In this document: positions 11,652 to 22,790 of the stretch, one piece after another
How the letters are laid out: each line of letters starts with the position of its first letter
Numbering within the stretch: position 1 is the first letter of the stretch
Assembly: GCF_000002075.1 (NCBI RefSeq)
Contig: NW_004797659.1
Span: forward strand, 560,422-624,421
From: Aplysia californica
Taxonomy: Eukaryota; Mollusca; Gastropoda; Aplysiida; Aplysiidae
DNA length: 64,000 nucleotides
Reading direction: 5' to 3'
Translations under genes and position numbers: made by a program
The notes under the pieces: generated by a model
What the model was told of the DNA's origin: nothing
The model's database searches: none
Seen by the model: only the letters and a program-made list of their open reading frames with translations

Positions 11652-12586
11652 ATTACAATATTGAACGGAAAACAAAACAAAAAAACAGAGAAAAACCACC
11701 AAGTTCAAAGAGGACACAGGTTGGTTGCGGAGAGGAAAAACATTTTCACATCTGTTGCTTTGCAAAACTGTAAATGAAGATCAGCTTGACTCAAAAACAA
11801 ATCAGGTTACAGTCAAGTCAATGAAATGGGGAGGGGGGGGGGGGTGTGGAGTAACTAAAAAATCTGCAGTAAGGTTTGGCACTTGTGAATTCACTAGAAT
11901 TTAAAAAAGTACCCCACCATTTAACACTATGCCCCCCTCGGGACGCCGATCGGTGACGGTAAGAAGCCGTCCATTTTCCTCATGGGACGCCGATCGGTGA
12001 CGGTGTGATATAGCATGTACCTCACCTGTATCCTGGTCCATGGGGATAAGTGTTGTGTGCAGCGAGGGTGAAAAGTCTTAAAATTCTAGACTACATAGAC
12101 CAGTGAAAGGCAAGAGACCATGTCACTGAAATGATTGAGTATAGTCATAAAACATACACGTCTTGCTGGTATATTATTGCATAAATCTCTGAGGATGGAG
12201 TAAGTAATAAATTGCTCCTTCTCAAAAAATATTTTTTAATGGTCAATAGGCATCTGAGTTCTTTTAACTTTACATTAAAAGCTACTTCCTTCCTCCTAAA
12301 CATGGATCTCAGTGAAGAAACTAACTTACAATTTTTATAATACTTTTTTGTAAAGTGAGTATCAATGCACCAGGGCAAATTTCGTCACAGAAAGATGTTT
12401 TCAAAGACACACCATCATCAGACCATAAACATCAATTAATGGAGAAGCCGAGCTGAAAAATTACTGTGAGTGATCATAATTGCAACCATCTTTTCCCTGG
12501 AGCACATCAAAATGTCAGTGACACAAACAAATAAGAGTGGACCACACCACAAGACCCATTCCTTTCGTTTTGTAGTTTTAGCAAGG
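11652..12586. other. 3' flank of METTL24 region with a piggyBac-like end fragment
   Basis: At 11931 a TTAA is followed by CACTATGCCCC and then GACGCCGATCGGTGACGG, which recurs at about 11986. TTAA plus CACTTTG-like ends are the style of piggyBac terminal sequences, and a related end occurs at 16239. No transposase is visible. Elsewhere nothing is recognised. Confidence 0.3.
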
Positions 12587-12735
12587 GTTTCACAGCACTG
12601 CCAACACAAAAAGGTCATAATGAGCGCCGAAAATTAGAAGTGACACTAGAATGTAACATACATGGAAAAGAGAAGAGATAAGAATGATAGATGTGTGGTA
12701 GGAAAGAATGAGCAAACCACACCAGAGCGCCCACC
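12587..12735 (+). repeat. TTTTACGGC-family short repeat, diverged copy
   Basis: It follows the family order: a CACTGCCAACAC variant of the head, AAGGTCATAATGAGCGCC, a middle with GATAAGAATGATAGATG, and the end CAAACCACACCAGAGCGCCC. Same orientation as the copies in the METTL24 introns. Confidence 0.7.
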
Positions 12736-15387
12736 TTTGGCTTGTTTGGTCAAACATAGATGATGCCACATCCCACAACGACAATCATGTGTGCTTTCTT
12801 CACATGCCTGTCTCTAAAAACTTAAAGTATGAGCAACTGGAAAAAAAGCAGGACATAAAACTGACGGGAATGTAAACATATCAGAAGTCACAGCCCAAGA
12901 TGAAGCAAAACACAATCTCCCATTAGTTGAAAACAAAGTGAGAGACCAGAGTGCGAGTTCACAGCTGTTTTTGAGTGACCAATCCAATAAGTCCGTACCT
13001 AATCAAATTACAACACTCTATCCAATTTCCGCACCAGGAAACATCCCCAAGGTCTAGTGTTTGTATCCCCACTTTCACATCCCCCCCCAACCACGCCACC
13101 TTTCACGAAATTCAATTACAGCAATAGTGAGATGCCTGTGGAACATGTAAATATCAAAATCGAGTAGGCCTACAGCCAATTTGTGGTTATCTCAAAGCAA
13201 CAGGCCGGAATATCAGAAGACATTGTTGTACACAGGATTCATCAAAATTGGGCAGTTAGAGGCTACCTCACAAAAGGAATTGACAGAGAAAAACGTGGAA
13301 TGTATCGAGTGAACAAGAATCTTCTCGCTCATCATGGCACATGTAACAGAGCCAAACAAACAAACAAACAATCCCGGCTTGTGGTTAGATAGAAGTATAT
13401 CAATCGCAAAAAAAAAAATTGAAGTCAAATAACTAGTCATCAACAAGAGTAAAATGAACACTAGAAAAAAATCAAAATATTGCAACACTCGTAATATAAA
13501 TACCTAAAATAGTCACAGCGGACTCGTATGCACATCCTCCGAACAAAATAGCAGATTCATATCTTTCAGTATTTTACAAACACGCATATTGACATAGTAC
13601 ATCTGGCAACAAGGACACACACAAAAGGTCAAATACACTCACATGATGTGTCTATAGACAGACACACACATGCAAGCACAGACGGACACACGCATGCATG
13701 CACACACGCACACACACACACACCGAAAAGTACCACAACCACATACACTCAATGTGCTTTCAGATACAGATCATAAAATCACAGTTACATACACTCACAG
13801 CATATACATCTACAGACATAAAATATAATCACAATCATAAGTCTACAAATAGAACATGTAATATCACTCAACAACATCAATGTACCTACTGTGCCACCTG
13901 AAAAGAATACAAAGCTAGAACAGCAGAATATAACAAAAGTATGACCACTGATAAAGCTATTAATAATACAAATTCTACAGGTAGCACCGCTACATATATC
14001 AAAACACCCTTTATACACCTTGGAATTATGAAACAACAATGTATCCAGTCAACAAGGCAATGGCCACAATATCAAACAATGGAATTGGAAACTCGCAAAT
14101 TATGGACTTGGAGGCATAATGCTACATCCAATAAAGCAATAACCTATTTAAGAAACAAGAGGCTGGATCACTTACTGAAAAAAAAATTAGGTTTGTACTA
14201 AAAGCATAACATACAAGAAATTTCTTGAGGTGAAGTTTTTAATACACCTTTTTCGTGATCTAATAAGGTTTTTTAAAATTCAATATACTGCACCTCCCTT
14301 CTAACCAGATAGGGCCTTGATTACTATGAGGCAATAAGATATTCGATACGTGAAAAAAACTTTCTATGCAATGTATGACCTTCTGGCCAGAAAACATAGC
14401 GCATCAGGATAGATGAACAGCTTTCAGGAGACTCCTGTTTTCCTAATTATGAAAAAACAAAATCTGTTGCTTCTGGATGTGCTTGGAAAAAGCAGCAAGC
14501 ATTCTAATAACTTTTTAAAAAATAAATCAGAGACCAAAAAATGTTCACCTTCTTCTTCTTTCTTCTCGTTCATGTCTTAGCAGACATCCCAGTCTCTAGA
14601 GCAAAGGCTGCAGTTTGCTACAGGTCCTCCAGCCCCCATACAGTTTTGAGTCAGTCTTTGCTCAGGGCTGGGCCAATATTTCCTTCTTCTAAGTACATCG
14701 AGTAGGCTTGTAGCACCTTCATTTTCTCAATCTTATTTTTTCAAATATCAGTACAATAACTGTAAAACGTTGCGGGGGATTTTCGTACTTGCCAATAACA
14801 CACGTAAACTACCAATATACTATTTCAGTGAAGAAGAGTACATTAACACCTTAATGGCGAACAAGTGGTGAGGAATAGAAAAACTAGGGCAAAAAATAAA
14901 AACTATGTTGAAATTTGTGGCAAGTCAGTACGATCATAACCTATATTTAGCTAGAAACAGAGTATGACAATCGTAAAAACATAAAGGAGAAGACAAAGGA
15001 GTAGATCAACAGACCCCACCAAAATGGTTATCAAATTCCCACAGGAAGAAAAAAAAAAAGAAAGTGGACCATGGGAAAATGGCATCCTCGAACCACCCAC
15101 AGCTCATCAAATATAACTTGTAGGAATAAACAATATGCCTCACAACCAGTGAAAATATCAACATCACCTTCAGGTAAATAGTGTGAAACCCAGCCAGGGA
15201 GCTTGACCAAAAAGAGAATCTCCCACCAGCCAGCCACTGGTGGCACAGCACAATACCCCAAGGTTTTAAATATACCCCCTCCCCTCTCCCCCAACCTCAA
15301 AGATGCTCTTCCAACACAGTGGCAAGAACAGGAAGGCATCAGCAAACAAGTGCACCACACATCACAACTGGTCCCTCTACGACATTA
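12736..15387. other. non-coding stretch downstream of METTL24 stop; possible long 3' UTR
   Basis: Contains a CA-rich tract (about 13670-13730) and AT-rich sequence. No exon was recognised. It lies immediately after the METTL24 stop in transcript direction, so at least its right part is probably 3' UTR. Confidence 0.35.
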
Positions 15388-18300
15388 TCAGGAAACCCTC
15401 ACGAATCCTATCTCCAGGCAGGCGTTTCTGTCTGTCTGGGTGAACTTGTCCATGTAGCGGCAGGCACTGTTGTCATGGCGATGAAAGATGCGGTAGTGCT
15501 GCTGGTACAGAAGGCTGAGAAGTTCCAGCATGTGGACGTAGCGCTCACGGGGCGGTTCTTTGTCATGCTGGGGAGGACAGAAGGGTTGACGGTGAGCTTT
15601 TCACTTGAATCATTCCTTATCATTTGCTTTAAAATGCTCCTTACATGATCTGTAGTCGCTTGACAAAGGGAAATTATAATAAGAAAAACAGCAGAAGGGG
15701 GGGGGGGGGTGAGAAAATAAGCAGGACCTACCAGTGGCACCTTCCAAGTACCCGCTAAAATTCTTCTGTGTATCATGTGACAAGTTACAGATATAACATA
15801 TCAACATGGTGTATCAGCCAAAGATAGTGTCAGAATGTTAGTGTTCTAGCGCCTATAAAATGGCAACTTGAACAGTATGCTTCCAAGGAAGTCGAGATTG
15901 TTTCAGAATGCTATTAGGTCTGCTGGGGTAATAATACAGATTGTAAAGCGTATAGAGCTCGCTGTTGAGCGGGAATTTGTGCTATACAAATGCTACCTAT
16001 TATCATTATTACTACTTGACACAATAATATGGGCACAAATACATTTCAGTGGTGTATCACTAGACGCAAAACAAATAAAAATTATTTCTTTGTGGCTTAT
16101 CATTTGACACATAGCTGATTTGTGGTATACAACTTGACACATAATACGTATTATTTTTTTCCCCCTTTTTTATGTATCATTTGACACACAACAGACATTA
16201 TACATATCTGTGCTATGATACATAACAGACGTAACAGATTAACCCTTTGAGCCCTAGTCATTGGTAGACTGGTGACGCGTAAAATTGTCCATATGCCAAG
16301 CCACCTGTACAGCGGTGAGCGAGACCCTATCCCCGACCTGGCCCACCTCAGACAGAATGCGCACGGAAAACCGTGTTTACTACACCGGAAAATATTTATT
16401 ATTTAAGACCTTTCTAAATTAGATGCTGGTAATGACAAAGACTACCCTGAGTGGCATATGGAATGTGATTCTGACATTGATATGCATGAAGGTGCGAATC
16501 GCTCAGGAGCTCAGGCAGAGAGGCACAGTAGCCTCAGGAGGTCAGGGTTTACAGGGATAATGCAGTCTGTAGATTCTAGTTGGACACCACAGACTGACCT
16601 GGTCGGGGTTATACTTGGAGCAACCATCACACTGGTGTAGCTCAATGAGTAACTGACCCACATTGCGGAGGCTGTCAGAGGTCAGGAGGTCGGGCAGTAC
16701 CTCCCACTCCCATTCCTCTATGTCCATCTTCACGATGTGGATTGTGCTCTGAGGAGGAAAATGTCAATTTGGAATTTTTTTTAATTTGGTAATCAGGACA
16801 AAGGAGGATGCAACTGGAAAGCCCTCTATTTCTTTACCATACCTCTGTCATCTTTGTTTTTCTGTCTTCTGTTTTCTTTGTCCCTTGTGCTGAATGGTTG
16901 TTACTGTGTTGACGTAGAGAAAACTAATTATTTCTAGCTCAGACTTTTTAAAATTTTTAATGAAAAACTAACTGCTACTTTTGGTAGCACTCAACATATT
17001 GTTCTCTCTGTAAAGAACGTAAATAATTGCAAACATTTTACACTACCATTGACACAAATTACTTTTTGAGTGAATAATAAGAGAAGTGTGCGTGCCAAGG
17101 GGCATAATTAAATATTCCATTTGTATTCAGGACTGTAAGTTCCTTTACCTTGATGTGCTTGAGACTGGCCCGAATAGTATCAAAGCGAGACATGACCCAA
17201 CCGTTCGGCAGCGTGCGATCTGAGTCAGCCAGACCCTGCTGGTAAAAAAATGAGTTCTCGCCACGTCTCTTGTTGCCCATTTTCATGCTGCCAGAATAAA
17301 AAAAAGAATTAACCTTTAGTTCAGTTTTAGTGCAAAGAAAAAACATAGAATGATAGATATGTCATTTAGTGCTTGGAAAGAATAAGATAAGACACACATA
17401 CTGACAGACAGTCAGACACACACAACTGAAAGAAAGGAAAGAAGTAGGACTTACTAGAAGCGTCCTCCAACTACCAGCAGTCAACATTTGTATTTCTTCC
17501 ATTTTGCTGCAGTTAAAAAATAATCCAAGTGGAATAGAAAATGTCAAAAGGATTTCCCTGAGCCTGTTTTTGCTCAAATTAAAGAATTCACATGAAAATA
17601 ACACATTTGTCAGTTTGTTCTTGTTGAAGGTTAACATTTAGAGTAAAGAGACCCACATCAACAAAAGAGTAATTGAGACTACGTTAAACGGACGAGCAAA
17701 AGGGGACATAAAAGAAACAGGACCCATCAATGGCACCCCCAACCATCCATAGTAAACCATCCACCAAACAACAAAAAACACACAACCACCCTCCCCCCTC
17801 ATAAATCTGATCTACTACATACTAAACTCATAATTTTAGTTTAGTTTAGTAAAGAGTTTTACGGCACTTGCAACACAATAAGGTCACATAAGTGCCGAAG
17901 ATTAGAGGTGTTACAAGAGAGTAACAACAAAAGTAAAAAAGAAGGAGGAAAGATAAGGACGATAGATGTTTAAGAGGAAAGAAGGAGCAAACCTAACCAG
18001 AGCACCCGCCAACCACCCACAACGCATAATTTAGAATGGAAAACATTGCAACCAGGCAAATAACAAGGTTCCCTTTCCAACGACTCAAGACATGACACAC
18101 TGATGACACATACCTTGGATCAAAAGAATAAACTTTGCACCCATAATTCTTCACCACAGCATCATCAAAACTGAAGTCATCGCCGACTCTGTCAAAGGAA
18201 AAGGACAAATTGCTTTATCTGACCATATGGACATGTTACAGGATACAGTCTGGTTCAGTTTGAGTAACAAAAAAAATACAACAATGGTCAGTTCATACTT

Positions 18301-21300
18301 TGAAAAAGCAAGATAAATAGAGACAAATAAGCAACATAGCTACTAAAGAAAAAAAAATCCATTGATGCCCACATATAATATGCAGCGGCTTTTAAAAAAT
18401 CCACAAACACAATTCAAATTATAGGCCTTTTATCAGCAGAAGGGCAAGGTCGATAAAAACAACAAATCTGCAGAAGGGAACAACTCTGACCATTAGAGGT
18501 CACAGGCCTGTCAATAGTTAAGTTGCTAATTATTTTGTTGTGGCTGATAAAATTGAGGTCAGTCAGTGAGTATAGTATAGACAGAGGGTAAGGGATATAT
18601 CTTTTTTTTAAATAAACGCTGTAACTCTGGAGAGCCTTCAGTTTTAGAAGCCTTGTAATAAAGGGTTTTCAGATGGTCTTTTGTTGCTGCCATTCTGCAA
18701 TGGGGAATGATGTTTATATTTCATTTCCATATGACATCCTGTTACCTCCAAGCCACCCCCCCCCCCTCCCACTACAAAAATGTAAGTTATATTGCTTTTC
18801 GAAAACGCTCTCATTATGTTTTTCAAGCTGTAAAGATATGATTCCAGTTCTCACAACAAACACGTTGGTAGAAATTGTAGTTAAGTTAATTATTTTTCAG
18901 TTATTAAAAACGTAAAAATAATTCATAACACGTAACCATGTCTTCCCCTCGATCTTTTACCCTGTGGGTTCCAATCTAGCATAACAACGAAAGTGTTAGA
19001 TTGGAACCCACAGGGTAAAAGATCAAGGAGAAGACCACGTGGAACCAGGAGAAGAGTAACGGAAATGGATGTACAGAAAAGTGGGAAGATGTGGAATGAC
19101 ATCAAGTGACTAGCCCACGATAGGGAAAGGAGGAAAGTGTTGGTTCGTGGCCTATATCCTGATCCAAGGTGAGAAAAGCAATGATGATGACGAACCATCC
19201 AAACTAAGTAAAGAGGACAACACCCTAAATCCAAAAAGGATACTCCGCGAGGTGGGTGAGTATGTGTGCTATGTGCCTTCTGGACTCCATATTAGGGCAT
19301 ATCCCATGACCAGTATAAATGACTTCTCCTAAAAGGAAAATACTTGTAAACAGGCAAAAAAAATTATAGATGAGGCCCTGCCTCATCCCCACCCCACTTC
19401 ACACTCATACAAAAGCACAAACACCTACTTCATAACACCCTGATGGCCGGCCCCAAACAAAAGAGAAAAAAAGCCAAGCACTGAAAATCCCTTTTCAAAA
19501 CCAAATTGAACTGAACATCCCAGTCTTGTTAACCTGTGATGCGGACAACAATATGCACACTGGTTTCAAGGTGCATTCTACTGACCTTTACTCCCCCACC
19601 CCCCCCCCCATTAGGGCTGGGCAATGAGTCGCTTTAGCAAAATCCGGATAATAAGTTAGTTCACCTCTTCGGCAAATAATATGTTTTGAACCGCTTCGGC
19701 AAATGGGTTAGAACCACTTCGACAAACGGGTTAACGGGTTAGTATCACTTCAACAAATGGGTGCACCCCCACTTCGGCAAACGGGTCAGGAAAGAGAGTT
19801 GACAGTCTGAATTCGGATAATGTTTCTTAGACAATTATCCGATTAACGGATAGTTTATCCGGATTTTGCCCACCTCTACCCCCCCCCCCCCCCTGTTGGC
19901 ATGATCATCCTGAAGTAATAACCACTACAGCACTCAAACACAAGTAAACTTACCCAAACGAGTAGACAACACAGGGTGGCTTGGGCACATGTGGCTTATC
20001 CCCACACACATCCCAGCCGCCATCTGTCACCTTTCCTACTCTGTGGATCTCTTCACACTTCACTTGGATCACGCTCAAGTATCTGGAACACAGAACATTG
20101 TAAAGCACAAACAGTCAGTGAGAGTGCAGCAGCATTTTGTTTTAACTCTAGTAAGTCTTGTGTTTTACGGCACTTGCAACACAATAAGGTCAAATAAGTG
20201 CCGAAGATTAGAGGTTTTTTTAGTACAGGTTTTACAGTGCTCGCAACTGCATAAGGTCATATGAGCGCCAGATGATTAGAGGTGCTACAAGAGAGTAACA
20301 AACATAAAAAAGAAGAAGGGGAGATAAGGACGATAAATGTTTGATAGGAAAGAAGAAGCAGACCACACCAGAGCACCCACCAACCACCCACGCAGCATTT
20401 CGGGGGAGCGGGGGAAGAAATTAATGAGTTGTAATTTACAACAGCTCAACACAACAACAGTCACTGTTCTCAAGAGGACAAGAACCTTTCTGAAAAAAAA
20501 TTGTTTGAGAATCAGATAACAGATAAACCCCACATATGCACCCGCAAATTATCAAAATATAGCAAAACCTGCTCTAACTGCCACCTGTCCAAGACAATCA
20601 CCTGTACAGAAGACCACTTCTCACCTTGCATTTTCTCTATATTATGATGACACTGTCTAACATTCTAACATGTCCCCATGTCCTCCTGTCTTGGACAATT
20701 TTTAAAGTAAAAAGTCTGTTCTGACAAACAGCAACGCATCTGCTTTCCAGCCCCCCACCCCCCCTCCTTTTTTCCTCTTTCAACATATACCTTTCCAATA
20801 TCTCTTCCTCATTACATGAACATCTCCTCTCATGCTTTCCTCCAATCCCTCCCTTGTTCATTTGCTGCCCCCTCTCCCCTTCTTTCAATCCATCCCTCCC
20901 TCCCTCCTCTCCCTCCGTCCCAGTTTCATTTTTTATGAGACATCTAAACATCTGACTGTTTAGGCCTACAACAGCATCATTGAGACTCCAGGACTCGAAC
21001 CCCTCACCTGTGGTAAAGAGCCGACAGCTCAGCATGCGTCATCGCATGTAGCACTGTGTTATTGGGGATGAGAACAGGCTTCAAACCGTCTGCCAACACA
21101 GCCTGGGCACAAGGGAAGCAAAAGTAAAGTGAATGAGATCATTTTTGCAAGTTTACTATTTCACATCTTAAATAAACAAAATAAGTTCCGCAACAAGGGG
21201 CCCAATGACTCAAAATGTCTGGTGTTTACCTGTCTACCCGTGGGTACGGAGTTCATGCCCCGTCAGTGTGGGGTTTTTTTCTTCTCATTTTCTACACTCC

Positions 21301-22749
21301 CTGATCCTAGTAGGTAGAATCATGCATTTAGCCTTCTGGGGAGAGGACAAAAATTTTCAGAGGTCCCGAAAGTGGAAGTTTCCATAAAGGTCTTTTCGGT
21401 TGTGCACATGAGTTCGACATCTGAGTGGGGAAGTTATATTTTAACAAAAACCTCCGTCAGTCTTTTGGGAGATGGTATCCAGTTCTGCTTGGTTGGCCCT
21501 GCCAGGCAGGGGTGAAGCAGTACGCCTCCTACATGCTTAATCATGTTGATTTTCGTGTAAACAGTATCTAAAAATTAAAAACAACTAAAGAATAAATCCA
21601 TAAAAGACAGCTGACGCCACAGTTCAAAAGACATTTCATAATTACTCACCTTAGCAGCATCACTGGAGAGACCTTGAGATCTTTGCCCATCTGGTGACAG
21701 GCAGAGAAAAAAACAACTTCAAATATTTTTAAAAAATCAATGGCCTTTCAAAGACTGAATGTAGGCCTCCAGTTTAACACTCACACATTCTCTCTCTCTC
21801 CCTCCCTCCTGTCCTCTCTCTCTCTCTCTCCCTCTCTCTGTCCGTCCGTCCCTCTCTCTCTCTCTCTCTCTCTGTCTCTGTCTGTCTCTCTCTGNNNNNN
21901 NNNNNNNNNNNNNNNNNNNNNNNNNNNNNNNNNNNNNNNNNNNNNNNNNNNNNNNNNNNNNNNNNNNNNNNNNNNNNNNNNNNNNNNNNNNNNNNNNNNN
22001 NNNNNNNNNNNNNNNNNNNNNNNNNNNNNNNNNNNNNNNNNNNNNNNNNNNNNNNNNNNNNNNNNNNNNNNNNNNNNNNNNNNNNNNNNNNNNNNNNNNN
22101 NNNNNNNNNNNNNNNNNNNNNNNNNNNNNNNNNNNNNNNNNNNNNNNNNNNNNNNNNNNNNNNNNNNNNNNNNNNNNNNNNNNNNNNNNNNNNNNNNNNN
22201 NNNNNNNNNNNNNNNNNNNNNNNNNNNNNNNNNNNNNNNNNNNNNNNNNNNNNNNNNNNNNNNNNNNNNNNNNNNNNNNNNNNNNNNNNNNNNNNNNNNN
22301 NNNNNNNNNNNNNNNNNNNNNNNNNNNNNNNNNNNNNNNNNNNNNNNNNNNNNNNNNNNNNNNNNNNNNNNNNNNNNNNNNNNNNNNNNNNNNNNNNNNN
22401 NNNNNNNNNNNNNNNNNNNNNNNNNNNNNNNNNNNNNNNNNNNNNNNNNNNNNNNNNNNNNNNNNNNNNNNNNNNNNNNNNNNNNNNNNNNNNNNNNNNN
22501 NNNNNNNNNNNNNNNNNNNNNNNNNNNNNNNNNNNNNNNNNNNNNNNNNNNNNNNNNNNNNNNNNNNNNNNNNNNNNNNNNNNNNNNNNNNNNNNNNNNN
22601 NNNNNNNNNNNNNNNNNNNNNNNNNNNNNNNNNNNNNNNNNNNNNNNNNNNNNNNNNNNNNNNNNNNNNNNNNNNNNNNNNNNNNNNNNNNNNNNNNNNN
22701 NNNNNNNNNNNNNNNNNNNNNNNNNNNNNNNNNNNNNNNNNNNNNNNNN

Positions 22750-22790
<41 letters not shown>

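Noticed and set aside
15408-15776. Minus-strand 122-codon open frame over the last METTL24 exon
   Set aside because: Out of phase with the METTL24 frame that splices correctly; a shadow.
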